IMG/VR virus record: IMGVR_UViG_3300013102_000003
Coordinates: 104,557-168,556 of that record
DNA from: a virus
Reading direction: 5' to 3' (one strand)
Length of the DNA stretch: 64,000 nt
This document shows, one piece after another, positions 1 through 6,647 of the stretch. The notes beneath the pieces were generated by a model. It saw only the letters and a program-made list of their open reading frames with translations. It did no database searches and had not been told where the DNA came from. Numbering within the stretch: position 1 is the stretch's first letter; each line of letters begins with the position of its first letter. Made by a program: the position numbers and the translations under genes.

Positions 1-2
1 AT

Positions 3-254
3 GCTCACCCGGACGTTCTGGACCGTCAGAAGCTCGCAGAAGGCTCGTTGAGCGAGGTCATGGCGTGGGCGAACGGCGAGGTCTACGGTTACGAACTTGA
101 GAAGAAGGCTACCGGATGGGTTGTCTTCGCTGACGAGAACCGCGAAGACGAGGCATTCACCCGGTGGGAAGTCATTGATTCCTGCTACGGATTCTACGGC
201 TATGACGTGGCGAAGGAAGCAGCGGAAGAGGCTTTCGACAACGCTACGGAGTAG
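3..254 (+). CDS. Hypothetical phage protein, 5' end outside window
   Basis: The frame is open from the left edge to the TAG at 252-254, so the gene very likely starts before the window; TTG at 48 or ATG at 60 are only internal candidates. The visible 84 residues are acidic and rich in aromatic residues, with a motif DSCYGFYGYD near the C-terminus. Small phage proteins with an SC-x-GFYG motif are common in actinophages but have no known function. The stop codon runs straight into the first intergenic module. Confidence 0.8.
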   Translation, partial: AHPDVLDRQKLAEGSLSEVMAWANGEVYGYELEKKATGWVVFADENREDEAFTRWEVIDSCYGFYGYDVAKEAAEEAFDNATE

Positions 255-348
255 TTACAAAACTTCACTAGGGCCGTAGGCTTGACTGGTCTACGGTCCT
301 AGTGTATTGTTTGTAGTACCAGATCAACCGAAGTCCTAGGAGGACATC
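252..348 (+). promoter_or_regulatory. Intergenic module A: box, hairpin, promoter, SD stem-loop
   Basis: The TAG stop is followed by TTACAAAACTTC (255-266). A 14 bp stem CACTAGGGCCGTAG / CTACGGTCCTAGTG (266-279 / 291-304) follows, with one G·U pair in sense RNA. The loop holds the -35 TTGACT (282-287). A 17 bp spacer, formed by the right stem arm, leads to the -10 TATTGT (305-310). The Shine-Dalgarno lies in the palindrome GTCCTAGGAGGAC (333-345), just before ATG 349. Confidence 0.85.
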
Positions 349-687
349 ATGAAACTGCATTCCGACAAGCTCACTGAGGCGGATATCCGCAAAGCACTGG
401 ACACGGCACGCGGCAAGGGCCACGTCACCGGAGGCCTTGAATGCTACATGCTGGAAGAGCAGGTCTCTAGGAGCCGTGCTAACGGCTTCGAAATCCGCCT
501 TGGCTCCACATACGCGGACGGCATCCACAAGCGCAAGACGATGGACAACAGCGGCAACTACGCCGCGACGTGGCACGAGTGGGGATGGTTCATTGTGGAA
601 CTGTTCGCACTTGACAGCGGGATGACGTTCGGGCGGTACATGTCCGAAAGCGACTTCCACGGCCAGACGCGGTACGCGTTCTGCTAG
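349..687 (+). CDS. Hypothetical protein, 112 aa
   Basis: I do not recognise a function. ATG 349 lies 4 nt after a strong AGGAGGAC. The protein is a soluble mix of charged and aromatic residues, with a segment around residues 70-90 (NSGNYAATWHEWGWFI) that reads like a compact folded core. There is no membrane segment or signal peptide. It is an isolated transcription unit between modules A and B. Confidence 0.85.
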   Translation: MKLHSDKLTEADIRKALDTARGKGHVTGGLECYMLEEQVSRSRANGFEIRLGSTYADGIHKRKTMDNSGNYAATWHEWGWFIVELFALDSGMTFGRYMSESDFHGQTRYAFC

Positions 688-776
688 TTACAAAACTTCA
701 CTAGGGCAGGGACTGGACACGGTCCCTGTCCTAGTGTATTGTTGGTACTACCAACCAAGAGTCCTAGGAGGACAAA
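685..776 (+). promoter_or_regulatory. Intergenic module B
   Basis: Box TTACAAAACTTC occupies 688-699. The stem CACTAGGGCAGGGAC / GTCCCTGTCCTAGTG (699-713 / 722-736) is 15 bp with one sense-strand G·U. The -35 TGGACA (714-719) is in the loop, the spacer is 17 bp, and the -10 is TATTGT (737-742). The SD palindrome GTCCTAGGAGGAC is at 761-773. Confidence 0.85.
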
Positions 777-1277
777 ATGCTTGAACAGGATGATTACTTC
801 GGAGCCGATGAACTGGGTCTTGACGATTTGAACCAGTACATTCAGATCAACATCTCCGAGAAAACGGATGATGACGGCAACCGTATCGACGGTACCGTGA
901 CAGCCGTGATCGACGTACAGGAGAACCTTCGGTTCCACCGTGACCTCGACCGCGAAAAGGGGAACCCCTTCAACCAGTTGTTCGACGCTGACGGCATGTT
1001 CGCGCCGAACGTCTACAAGGCGTTGGAGACCATCATCCGGGAGCGCTACAAGGGCGAGGATTTCAGCGCTGACGGCGACGTGGACGCTGACGATGATTTC
1101 ATTCAGTTCACGCTGGTGCTTGACGTGCCAGCGGAAACGACACCGGCTGAATTGGGCGGGAAGATTTGGGAAGAGACGGAGATTGTCGCTTTCCACAACG
1201 AATCCGACCCCGGAACGTTCGGCAGCCCGTACCTGTTCGGTTCGCTGATCTACGATGAACTGCGGAAGCTCGACTAG
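777..1277 (+). CDS. Hypothetical acidic protein, 166 aa
   Basis: No family is recognised. ATG 777 follows GTCCTAGGAGGACAAA. The protein is strongly acidic, with long Asp/Glu-rich stretches at residues 1-40 and 85-105. It contains alternating beta-like segments and no membrane helix. Such acidic early phage proteins sometimes bind host proteins or mimic DNA, but nothing in the sequence proves that here. Confidence 0.85.
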   Translation: MLEQDDYFGADELGLDDLNQYIQINISEKTDDDGNRIDGTVTAVIDVQENLRFHRDLDREKGNPFNQLFDADGMFAPNVYKALETIIRERYKGEDFSADGDVDADDDFIQFTLVLDVPAETTPAELGGKIWEETEIVAFHNESDPGTFGSPYLFGSLIYDELRKLD

Positions 1278-1379
1278 TTACAAAACTTCGTACGGTCCGG
1301 AGGGTTGACAGACTCTCCGGACCGTGAGAAGCTTTACTTACAAGGAAGCACAAACAACTACCGTCTCTAGGGGGACAAA
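1275..1379 (+). promoter_or_regulatory. Intergenic module C
   Basis: Box TTACAAAACTTC is at 1278-1289. The perfect 11 bp stem ACGGTCCGGAG / CTCCGGACCGT (1292-1302 / 1315-1325) has a loop with -35 TTGACA (1305-1310). The 17 bp spacer leads to a weak -10 GAAGCT (1328-1333). The SD stem-loop GTCTC-TAGG-GGGAC (1363-1376, with a spacer G) differs from the usual copy but still pairs through a U·G. Confidence 0.8.
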
Positions 1380-1568
1380 GTGGATTACTGGACCAAACGA
1401 GGATTCAAGCTCAACGGCACACGTCAGGTTGGCACGTACATTGCCAGCAAGCCGGGAAAGCATGCCGTGTTGACCACCAATATCTTCGATGAACTGGTGC
1501 ACGACGGCGAATGGTTCTACACGGAGGCGCAAGCAGCCGAGGCCGTCCGCGAACTTGTCAACGTCTAG
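1380..1568 (+). CDS. Hypothetical protein, 62 aa
   Basis: GTG 1380 is chosen because it sits 3-4 nt after AGGGGGAC. The product is a small soluble protein (motif GTYIASKPGKHAVL near the middle) ending in a helical Ala/Glu-rich tail. It is not recognised. The promoter of the next gene begins inside its last codons (TTGTCA 1555-1560). Confidence 0.8.
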   Translation: MDYWTKRGFKLNGTRQVGTYIASKPGKHAVLTTNIFDELVHDGEWFYTEAQAAEAVRELVNV

Positions 1569-1618
1569 CAAACCTGCTAGAGTCTAAGTATCAACCAAAA
1601 CCGTCCTAGGGGGACAAA
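1555..1618 (+). promoter_or_regulatory. Promoter and SD stem-loop without terminator hairpin
   Basis: TTGTCA (1555-1560), a 17 bp spacer and TAGAGT (1578-1583) form a promoter overlapping the end of the upstream gene. No TTACAAAACTT box or large hairpin is present, so read-through is expected here. The SD lies in GTCCTAGGGGGAC (1603-1615), whose stem keeps pairing by one U·G. Confidence 0.7.
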
Positions 1619-1915
1619 ATGACTGCATCCGTTATCACCAAACTCTCACCCGTCAACGAGGACGCTACGTGGACCAAGACCCCGTACGCGTTGGAAATCA
1701 AAGGCCAGCCGGAACGGCGCGTGACCGTCTCCCGTATCCTCAACCCGGACACCGGAGCAAAGACCGTCCACATCGTCGCTCTCGCAGCCAACGGCGTGCC
1801 CGTGGTGCCGCTCTCGACGCTGGACCAGATCGCCCGGAACATTCTCCCCGGTGCACGCATCCGGACGCCTCACAAGGCCGACAACCGGCTGACGCGGGTT
1901 TACGCGGCCAGCTAG
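1619..1915 (+). CDS. Hypothetical protein, 98 aa
   Basis: ATG 1619 follows GTCCTAGGGGGACAAA. The protein has a beta-rich N-terminal half with many Thr/Val residues and a basic C-terminal tail (RIRTPHKADNRLTR), which could bind nucleic acid. No family is recognised. It is flanked by its own promoter and by module D. Confidence 0.82.
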   Translation: MTASVITKLSPVNEDATWTKTPYALEIKGQPERRVTVSRILNPDTGAKTVHIVALAANGVPVVPLSTLDQIARNILPGARIRTPHKADNRLTRVYAAS

Positions 1916-2020
1916 TTACAAAAGTTGCTAAGGACTCTACCGCTTGACGGTAGGGTCCTTAGTGCTGTAGTCTATAGATAGATGGTTCAACCGGGACCAC
2001 CAAGGCTTAGGAGGCCCACC
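1913..2020 (+). promoter_or_regulatory. Intergenic module D
   Basis: A box variant TTACAAAAGTTG starts at 1916. The 15 bp stem CTAAGGACTCTACCG / CGGTAGGGTCCTTAG (1928-1942 / 1948-1962) has one U·G and a 5 nt loop overlapping -35 TTGACG (1944-1949). The -10 TAGTCT (1968-1973) follows an 18 bp spacer. A leader stem-loop GGTTC-AACCG-GGACC (1984-1998) and an SD stem GGCTT-AGG-AGGCC (2004-2016) follow. Confidence 0.85.
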
Positions 2021-2233
2021 GTGCACGAGACCCAAACCTCACAGCGTAGTCCGCTCAACTTCATGGCTGGCGACACCGTCACCATTGAAGGCATGTTGGT
2101 GGCCGTTACCCGCGTCAAGGCCGAGACGGCGTTCCTCGTACGCGTAGACGGCAACTGCCGTAGCTTCCCCGTTTCCATGGTGCTGGAAGCTCACGGGAAG
2201 TACACCGTAAGCCGTACGGTCTACGTACCGTAG
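2021..2233 (+). CDS. Hypothetical protein, 70 aa
   Basis: An in-frame ATG exists at 1982, but it lies inside the leader stem-loop only a few nt after the -10 box. GTG 2021 sits 6 nt after TAGGAGG and is the better start. The protein is small and beta-rich (VTIEGMLVAVTRVKAETAF, FPVSMVLEAHG) and may be an SH3- or Tudor-like barrel. No function is recognised. Confidence 0.8.
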   Translation: MHETQTSQRSPLNFMAGDTVTIEGMLVAVTRVKAETAFLVRVDGNCRSFPVSMVLEAHGKYTVSRTVYVP

Positions 2234-2336
2234 TTACAAAACTTCACAGCGGTCCGGGTTGGACAACCGGCCCGGACTGCTGTAGTCTATGTATAGAAGG
2301 TTCAACCGGAACCGGAACAGTCCGTAGGAGGACAAA
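2231..2336 (+). promoter_or_regulatory. Intergenic module E
   Basis: TTACAAAACTTC begins at 2234. The stem CAGCGGTCCGGG / CCCGGACTGCTG has one G·U. TGGACA (2260-2265), a 17 bp spacer and TAGTCT (2283-2288) form the promoter. The leader stem-loop GGTTC-AACCG-GAACC (2299-2313) starts a few nt after the expected transcription start. The SD stem is GTCC...GGAC (2320-2333). Confidence 0.85.
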
Positions 2337-2858
2337 ATGTCTGAATGGTCAGCCGCTCGTAAGCTCGCAGCCCTCTACCAGTCTCCCGGATGGGCCGGTA
2401 TCGGGTTTGCCCGGTTCGCGTCCACCGGAACCAACACGCCGGAACTGTGGAAGAATATCGAATACACAGAGCGGGAAGCAGCGGCAGGGAAGCCCGGAAC
2501 GGAGGAATGGGCGGCGGATATGGTCCGCCTACGGGAACTGCTCGCAGCGGACGGCGTGACGCCTCCTAAGTTCGAAGAGGACGATGTAGTCCGGTTCGCA
2601 GACGGCAACGGCAAGATGCACCTGTGGGGCGACAACGTCGAAATTGACTACATGTTCGTCAAGAGCTACGCGGAGGATGGGCGCGTGGAAGTCACCAGCC
2701 ACCCGTACACGTTCACCTTCGAAGAGTCCGCGCTAGTCAAGGTTGGCGAGGCGTACGACACGGAATACGACACGGACCCGGCCAGCGACACGTACGGCGA
2801 CGAAATCTACAAGTGGCTCCCGGAACTGAATGAGCGGGAAGACGAGGACGAGGACTAG
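2337..2858 (+). CDS. Hypothetical protein, 173 aa
   Basis: ATG 2337 follows TAGGAGGACAAA. Residues 1-75 look helical, residues 85-145 beta-rich, and the last 30 residues are highly acidic. There is no membrane segment or known catalytic motif. Function is unknown. It is one of the longer proteins of the left arm and again forms a single-gene unit. Confidence 0.85.
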   Translation: MSEWSAARKLAALYQSPGWAGIGFARFASTGTNTPELWKNIEYTEREAAAGKPGTEEWAADMVRLRELLAADGVTPPKFEEDDVVRFADGNGKMHLWGDNVEIDYMFVKSYAEDGRVEVTSHPYTFTFEESALVKVGEAYDTEYDTDPASDTYGDEIYKWLPELNEREDEDED

Positions 2859-2946
2859 TTACAAAACTTCACTAGCAGCGGGGACTTGCGAGAGTCCCCG
2901 CTCTAGTGTAAAGTGGTACTTACCAACGAAGTCCTAGGAGGACAAA
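2856..2946 (+). promoter_or_regulatory. Intergenic module F
   Basis: Box TTACAAAACTTC lies at 2859-2870. The stem CACTAGCAGCGGGGACT / AGTCCCCGCTCTAGTG is 16 bp with one bulged C. The -35 TTGCGA (2886-2891) sits at the loop, the spacer is 17 bp, and the -10 is TAAAGT (2909-2914). The SD palindrome GTCCTAGGAGGAC is at 2931-2943. Confidence 0.85.
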
Positions 2947-3315
2947 ATGCTTGAAGGTTTCCGGTTCACTGCAAAGCGGATCAACAACACCAACCGCGAA
3001 TTCCCCAACGCGGACGCGTGGTCTTGCAAGGTCACGAACCCGAGCGGTAAGACCCTCTCCCGCCAGTACTTCAAAGGATACGGCCACCATGGCGCGAAGC
3101 CGACCATCGAAGAGTTCATGGGATCGCTGATCTCGGATGCTGAATGCGTTGAATACCGTAGCGAACGGGAGTTTGCCGATGATCTCGGATACGACTACAG
3201 CAGCCGCGAAGAGATCGCCCGCGTTCACAAGATCTACAACGCATGCGTCAAGATTGCCGACCGGCTCACGGAGTTCCTGACGGCGGACGAACGCGAAGCA
3301 TTCCGGGAGGACTAG
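2947..3315 (+). CDS. Hypothetical protein, 122 aa
   Basis: ATG 2947 has ideal spacing from AGGAGGAC. The protein is mixed alpha/beta, with the segment GKTLSRQYFKGYGHHGAKP near residues 36-55 and a helical, charged C-terminus. I do not recognise a family. It is a single-gene unit between modules F and G. Confidence 0.85.
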   Translation: MLEGFRFTAKRINNTNREFPNADAWSCKVTNPSGKTLSRQYFKGYGHHGAKPTIEEFMGSLISDAECVEYRSEREFADDLGYDYSSREEIARVHKIYNACVKIADRLTEFLTADEREAFRED

Positions 3316-3419
3316 TTACAAAACTTCACTAGGGCCGGTAGCTTGACGCTATCGGCTCTAGTGCTGTAGAGTCTTACTTAGAGGGAACAACCGGTTCCCG
3401 TGAGTCCCTAGGAGGGGCA
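3313..3419 (+). promoter_or_regulatory. Intergenic module G
   Basis: This is the clearest copy. The 16 bp stem CACTAGGGCCGGTAGC / GCTATCGGCTCTAGTG (3327-3342 / 3348-3363) has two sense G·U pairs. Its 5 nt loop is exactly TTGAC (3343-3347), the -35 core. TAGAGT (3367-3372) is the -10. The leader stem GGGAAC-AACCG-GTTCCC (3383-3399) and the SD stem GTCCC...GGGGC (3404-3418) follow. Confidence 0.9.
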
Positions 3420-3668
3420 ATGTTCATTGCAGTTCGCGGCAAGGCCGACCGGATGCAGGAAGTACCGGCGTACCTCTACAGCGGCCAGAGCGTCGCTACA
3501 GAGCCTGTAACGGGCCTGTACGGCACGTTCGTAGTCGTAGACACCGGCAGCGCCGACGCCTACCGCGCTAGCTACGTGGCAGGCCGGTTGCAGTCCGGTA
3601 TGTTCGGCGCAACGGTGTTCGACACCATCGAAGAGGCTAAGGCCTACATCGAAGCCGAAAAGGACTAG
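3420..3668 (+). CDS. Hypothetical protein, 82 aa
   Basis: ATG 3420 follows AGGAGGGGC. The protein is small and mostly beta, with a helical C-terminal segment (TIEEAKAYIEAEKD), reminiscent of small ferredoxin-like folds. It has no cysteine clusters and no membrane helix. It is not recognised. Confidence 0.82.
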   Translation: MFIAVRGKADRMQEVPAYLYSGQSVATEPVTGLYGTFVVVDTGSADAYRASYVAGRLQSGMFGATVFDTIEEAKAYIEAEKD

Positions 3669-3759
3669 TTACAAAACTTCATAGGAGCGGCGGACTAGAC
3701 AATGGTCCGCCGTTCCTGTAGATTTGTTCTATCAGCCGATGAAGTCCTAGGAGGACAAA
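3666..3759 (+). promoter_or_regulatory. Intergenic module H
   Basis: Box TTACAAAACTTC begins at 3669. The stem ATAGGAGCGGCGGAC / GTCCGCCGTTCCTGT has two sense-compatible G·U pairs. TAGACA (3696-3701), a 17 bp spacer and TAGATT (3719-3724) form the promoter. The SD palindrome GTCCTAGGAGGAC is at 3744-3756. No convincing AACCG leader stem is seen. Confidence 0.82.
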
Positions 3760-3987
3760 GTGAACAAGCGAGCCGCCGAAAAGGTACTGGAAGAAGTCAA
3801 GGAACAGTTCGGAACGGATGAACCGGCCCTGTACGACGCCGACCACGAAGAGCTTTCGGAAGGCTCTTGGTCTATCGCGTGGGAGGGCAGCGGTATGGAC
3901 TGCTGGCCTGCACACTTCAAGACGGAAGTTCCGGGAGTGTTCACGGAGCCTATCGCGTCGTGGTGCCTCGGAGTCTACGACGCGTAA
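3760..3987 (+). CDS. Hypothetical acidic protein, 75 aa
   Basis: GTG 3760 is the only start with good spacing from the SD. The N-terminal 40 residues are acidic and helical; the C-terminal half contains the Trp/Cys-containing segment WEGSGMDCWPAHFK. Function is unknown. The TAA stop replaces the first bases of the usual box, which reads TAACAAAACTTC here. Confidence 0.8.
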   Translation: MNKRAAEKVLEEVKEQFGTDEPALYDADHEELSEGSWSIAWEGSGMDCWPAHFKTEVPGVFTEPIASWCLGVYDA

Positions 3988-4087
3988 CAAAACTTCATAG
4001 GGCCGGTGGATTGGACAACAGTCCACCGGTCCTGTAGTCTTTACTTATCGGATCAACCGAATCCGCTGAATGTCCTAGGAGGACAAA
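3985..4087 (+). promoter_or_regulatory. Intergenic module I
   Basis: The stop codon TAA is merged with the box. The 14 bp stem ATAGGGCCGGTGGA / TCCACCGGTCCTGT (3997-4010 / 4022-4035) has two G·U pairs. TGGACA (4012-4017), a 17 bp spacer and TAGTCT (4035-4040) form the promoter. The leader stem is CGGAT...ATCCG (4049-4065). The SD palindrome is at 4072-4084. Confidence 0.85.
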
Positions 4088-4432
4088 ATGTCTGATCGTA
4101 TCTCCCGCGCCGACGTTGTTGCAGCTACCGCGTGGCTCCAGAAGGAAGCGCACCGGCTCGAAATCCTCCCGCGTGATGCCTACCTCGTTTTCTCACCCGG
4201 CAACACGAGTCAGGGCCACTCGCCGGAAGTGTCCGTGTTCCTGACCGAACCGGCCAGCAACGGACGCCAGACAATGCGCGTCAACTTCCTGCCCGCGTTC
4301 ACCTACAAGACCACACGTAAGCAGGCGTGGCAGCTTATCAACGCGGCAGCGCGTGCACTGGCAGCGGTGCCCACGCGGGAAGACCCGATCATGTGCAACG
4401 AGTGCATCGAATACAACGACCGTCAGGTCTAG
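4088..4432 (+). CDS. Hypothetical protein, 114 aa
   Basis: ATG 4088 follows CCTAGGAGGACAAA. The protein has a helical N-terminus, a central beta region with many polar residues, and a C-terminal CNECIEYNDRQV with a CxxC pair. A lone CxxC could bind metal in an oligomer, but this is unproven. Not recognised. Confidence 0.83.
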   Translation: MSDRISRADVVAATAWLQKEAHRLEILPRDAYLVFSPGNTSQGHSPEVSVFLTEPASNGRQTMRVNFLPAFTYKTTRKQAWQLINAAARALAAVPTREDPIMCNECIEYNDRQV

Positions 4433-4532
4433 TTACAAAACTTCACTACGGTCCTAGGTGTTGCGCCTAGGGCCGTAGTGCTGTAGTCTATCTATATCGG
4501 TTCAACCGGAACCGCCAAGCTTAGGAGTCACC
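4430..4532 (+). promoter_or_regulatory. Intergenic module J
   Basis: The 15 bp stem CACTACGGTCCTAGG / CCTAGGGCCGTAGTG (4444-4458 / 4466-4480) has one U·G pair. TTGCGC (4461-4466), a 17 bp spacer and TAGTCT (4484-4489) form the promoter. The leader stem CGGTTC-AACCG-GAACCG (4498-4514) is perfect. The SD TTAGGAG (4521-4527) lacks the palindromic stem here. Confidence 0.85.
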
Positions 4533-4820
4533 TTGAAGACTGAAGTCAAGTTCACTGCATCCGTCAACAACGCGGACACGGAGGAAGAGTTCCACGGTTG
4601 GGTAGATCCCCAGTACAGCATGTGGACGCTGTTCGAGGATGAACCGGAGCGCCGCTACGTGTTCGACACGCGGGAAGAGGCGGAAGAGTTCGTTGACTCC
4701 ACAATCGGAAGTGCGGACCACTTCGACGGCGAAGACTGGTACGCGGCGGATGCCAAGATGAACTTGGAGTCCGGCGAAGACTGGTCCTACCATGCACGGT
4801 TCTACGAAGTCTCAGAGTAA
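4533..4820 (+). CDS. Hypothetical acidic protein, 95 aa
   Basis: TTG 4533 is placed 5 nt after TTAGGAG and is the only start available before the conserved-looking N-terminus. The protein is very acidic with many Trp/Phe/Tyr residues. Function is unknown. It ends the first run of modules and is followed by an ordinary intrinsic terminator. Confidence 0.8.
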   Translation: MKTEVKFTASVNNADTEEEFHGWVDPQYSMWTLFEDEPERRYVFDTREEAEEFVDSTIGSADHFDGEDWYAADAKMNLESGEDWSYHARFYEVSE

Positions 4821-4828
4821 CACCAACG

Positions 4829-4858
4829 AAAGGCCCTGCTACGGCAGGGCCTTTCTTG
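4829..4858 (+). terminator. Intrinsic terminator
   Basis: AAAGGCCCTGC / GCAGGGCCTTT is a perfect 11 bp stem with a TACG tetraloop (4840-4843), followed by a short T-rich tail. It has the usual features of a rho-independent terminator, in contrast to the tail-less module hairpins upstream. Confidence 0.9.
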
Positions 4859-5029
4859 TGTCTGCGGGAGGCTACGCGGGCTGCTGTAGGGCCTTGGACG
4901 TGCTGGCAGGCACCGGAGGGCAGGGAGCGCGTGGAAGGCTCTTAGAACGGCTGCTAGCCGTGTTTGACACGCGGCAGGGTCATAGACTAAGCTGGTGGTA
5001 AGCGAAAGAACAATACACTAAAGGGGAAG
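4859..5029 (+). promoter_or_regulatory. Gene-free stretch with promoter
   Basis: No convincing gene is seen in this stretch. It holds a promoter TTGACA (4964-4969), 18 bp spacer, TAAGCT (4988-4993), then a leader of about 35 nt with GGGGAAG as the ribosome site. The segment CTTAGAACGGCT near 4940 recurs in degenerate form near 7535 and 7570. Confidence 0.65.
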
Positions 5030-5266
5030 ATGATGGACGGCAAGAAATTCCAGATCACGACGTTCGAGGACTGGACGGACAAGCGCCAGCCGGGGCAGAC
5101 AGTGCGGGCCGGACTCTCGTGGGAAGAGGCTCTAAAGCACCTTGAGTCGGCGCGTGACGCTGATATCGACTTCGCGTTGGAGTCGATGAAGGTTCACAAG
5201 TTCTACGAGTTCCACGACGCCAGCGGACGTATCGTGAAGCTGCAACCTCACACGGTAGTTGCGTAA
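5030..5266 (+). CDS. Hypothetical protein, 78 aa
   Basis: Two ATG codons stand in tandem at 5030 and 5033; 5033 has slightly better spacing from AGGGGAAG, so the start is uncertain by one codon. The protein contains a helix (SWEEALKHLESARDADIDFALESM) flanked by beta segments. Not recognised. The -35 box of the next promoter overlaps its last codons. Confidence 0.8.
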   Translation: MMDGKKFQITTFEDWTDKRQPGQTVRAGLSWEEALKHLESARDADIDFALESMKVHKFYEFHDASGRIVKLQPHTVVA

Positions 5267-5318
5267 GCGGCGAACATAGGCTAAGCTGGTATTACCAACA
5301 AAGCCTAGGAGGCACAAA
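5259..5318 (+). promoter_or_regulatory. Promoter and SD stem-loop
   Basis: TTGCGT (5259-5264), a 17 bp spacer and TAAGCT (5282-5287) form the promoter, with its -35 inside the preceding gene. The large hairpin is absent. The SD lies in the palindrome GCCTAGGAGGC (5303-5313), a covarying version of the usual GTCCTAGGAGGAC. Confidence 0.75.
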
Positions 5319-5576
5319 ATGATCGCACTGGACGCTATTCACCGGGACCGTCACACTGAGGACATCACGGGAGTGACTTTCAAGATCACCGGGGAGGACG
5401 TGAACCGCGACAACGACAAGCTACACGCCGAACTGCGGCAGCGCATCCAAGACATGCGCGTGACGATGGACATCCCCGAGCTTCCCGAATACTCCGGATG
5501 GATTCAGCCCAACTACCGCGAAGGGCAGGGGAGCATCGACTACCTGCTCATGAGCTACACAGTCGAAGGCTTCTAG
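5319..5576 (+). CDS. Hypothetical protein, 85 aa
   Basis: ATG 5319 follows CTAGGAGGCACAAA. The central part (residues 25-50) is a charged helix and the C-terminus is beta-like (GWIQPNYREGQGSIDYLL). No family is recognised. The TAG stop leads into a module hairpin that here has a true T-tail. Confidence 0.82.
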   Translation: MIALDAIHRDRHTEDITGVTFKITGEDVNRDNDKLHAELRQRIQDMRVTMDIPELPEYSGWIQPNYREGQGSIDYLLMSYTVEGF

Positions 5577-5637
5577 TTACAAAACTTGGAAGGGCCGTCA
5601 GCTTGCGCTGGCGGTCCTTTTCGCGTACGCTGGTACT
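5574..5637 (+). promoter_or_regulatory. Module hairpin with U-tail plus leaderless promoter
   Basis: Box TTACAAAACTTG is followed by stem AAGGGCCGTCAGC / GCTGGCGGTCCTT (5590-5602 / 5607-5619) with two G·U pairs and a TTTT tail, so this copy looks like a real terminator. The loop TTGC begins -35 TTGCGC (5603-5608). A 17 bp spacer leads to TACGCT (5626-5631), and ATG follows after exactly 6 nt. Confidence 0.8.
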
Positions 5638-5781
5638 ATGAAGCTCCGGAGGCAGGGGAACCAGAGGACCCCTTTTGTAAATGGGCGGTTACAAAAATTG
5701 ATAGCGCGGGCTGGCTTGACTCTGGTCATAGACTATGAGAAGATTGATTTATCAAGCAGGGAGCTTGAGGAACTGACTTAG
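5638..5781 (+). CDS. Putative leaderless small basic protein, 47 aa
   Basis: This ORF starts 6 nt after a -10 box, the same distance as at 10689, 10931, 14646 and 18168, which argues for a leaderless transcript. The product is basic at its N-terminus (MKLRRQGNQR) and helical and acidic at its C-terminus. The TAG stop overlaps the SD of the next gene. The next promoter lies inside it. Function is unknown, and it could still be a chance ORF. Confidence 0.5.
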   Translation: MKLRRQGNQRTPFVNGRLQKLIARAGLTLVIDYEKIDLSSRELEELT

Positions 5782-5789
5782 GAGTCACA
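5716..5789 (+). promoter_or_regulatory. Promoter and SD stem-loop
   Basis: TTGACT (5716-5721), a 17 bp spacer and GAAGAT (5739-5744) align with the promoter at 6230-6258 (TTGCGT, N17, GAGTAT), and the two share the downstream segment TTGATTYATCA. The SD is in the perfect palindrome GACTTAGGAGTC (5775-5786). A TTACAAAAATTG box at about 5690 lacks a clear hairpin. Confidence 0.65.
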
Positions 5790-6095
5790 ATGGGATTCAC
5801 GATCACCCACTCTTCCCTCGAAGGCGACAACATGGGCGAGAAGCTGGAGAAGCTGGAAGTGCCCCGCGTTTACGGCACCAGCCCTGCTGAGCGTGAGAGC
5901 ATCCGCGACGGCAAGGCGGGCAAGGGAACCCACTTCAAGCTCTACGACGACGACGACAACTGCTACTTCACCGGCTACTTCTACGGCGATGCAGACTCGG
6001 AGGATGCATTCCAGCCGCTCGACTGGGCAACCCACGACGCCGGATGCACTTACATCAAATACCGTCAGGCAGACGGCAAGTACGAAACCCTCTAA
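5790..6095 (+). CDS. Hypothetical protein, 101 aa
   Basis: ATG 5790 follows GACTTAGGAGTCACA; ATG 5832 is an internal alternative with a poor SD. The protein has a charged N-terminal half and a beta-rich C-terminal half with four consecutive Asp residues (LYDDDDNCYFTGYFYGD). Function is unknown. A standard terminator follows. Confidence 0.83.
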   Translation: MGFTITHSSLEGDNMGEKLEKLEVPRVYGTSPAERESIRDGKAGKGTHFKLYDDDDNCYFTGYFYGDADSEDAFQPLDWATHDAGCTYIKYRQADGKYETL

Positions 6096-6101
6096 GGAAT
6101 G

Positions 6102-6128
6102 GGCCGGGAAACCGGCCTTTCCTTTTGT
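6102..6128 (+). terminator. Intrinsic terminator
   Basis: Stem GGCCGG / CCGGCC with a GAAA loop (6102-6117) is followed by TTTCCTTTTG. It closes the gene at 5790-6095. Confidence 0.85.
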
Positions 6129-6295
6129 CCACGGCCCAATTATTTTGTGGCTCCCCTCGTTTCCCTGCTGGTGGGCTTCATGTATTCAGTCTAAGCGCGG
6201 AACGCGTGAAAGTCAATACCGCGTTGGAGTTGCGTTGTGCTCTAGAGTATGAGAGTATTGATTCATCAGCAAGACGAAGTCCTTAGGAGGATACC
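6129..6295 (+). promoter_or_regulatory. Leader region with promoter and SD stem-loop
   Basis: No gene is seen. TTGCGT (6230-6235), a 17 bp spacer and GAGTAT (6253-6258) are the likely promoter. The SD stem is GTCCT-TAGG-AGGAT (6279-6292), which pairs through one G·U. The rest of the stretch shows no clear signal. Confidence 0.6.
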
Positions 6296-6553
6296 ATGAA
6301 GTCAGTCAAGAGCAACGAACTCGAAGCCGGTACGTGGGCCGCACACGCGCACGATCTCCCCAACTGCGGAGGAATTCAGATCGGTTTGCAGGGTGAGGTT
6401 GTGGAAGTCAAGCACACCGATATGTGGGGAGTTGCTTCCGAGACCCACACAACGGTCTACCTCCGGGAACGTGGCGCGGACAAGTACGACGTGAAGGTTC
6501 GCACGTTCCACAACTCGCACACGTGGCTGGTGCGTACGCTCCCGACGCACTAG
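6296..6553 (+). CDS. Hypothetical protein, 85 aa
   Basis: ATG 6296 follows CCTTAGGAGGATACC. The protein is beta-rich with alternating hydrophobic and charged residues, consistent with a small barrel (GEVVEVKHTDMWG, THTTVYLRERGADKYDV). Not recognised. It ends in TAG and is followed by a module. Confidence 0.83.
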   Translation: MKSVKSNELEAGTWAAHAHDLPNCGGIQIGLQGEVVEVKHTDMWGVASETHTTVYLRERGADKYDVKVRTFHNSHTWLVRTLPTH

Positions 6554-6647
6554 AGTTACAAAACTTTCTTACACTCCGGAGTAGACAACTGCTCCGGAGT
6601 GTGAGAGTATTACTTATCGGAACAATCCGAATGACTTAGGAGTCACA
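6551..6647 (+). promoter_or_regulatory. Intergenic module K
   Basis: Box TTACAAAACTTT starts after the stop codon. The stem CTTACACTCCGGAG / CTCCGGAGTGTGAG (6568-6581 / 6592-6605) has one U·G pair. TAGACA (6582-6587), a 17 bp spacer and GAGTAT (6605-6610) form the promoter. The leader stem is TCGGA-ACAA-TCCGA (6617-6630). The SD palindrome is GACTTAGGAGTC (6633-6644). Confidence 0.85.

Noticed and set aside
1982-2020. ATG 1982 as start of the gene at 2021
   Set aside because: It lies within the leader stem directly after the promoter. GTG 2021 has TAGGAGG at ideal distance.
4792-5001. Plus-strand ORF of 69 codons over the terminator at 4829-4858
   Set aside because: It runs through a strong intrinsic terminator and overlaps the previous gene without an SD.
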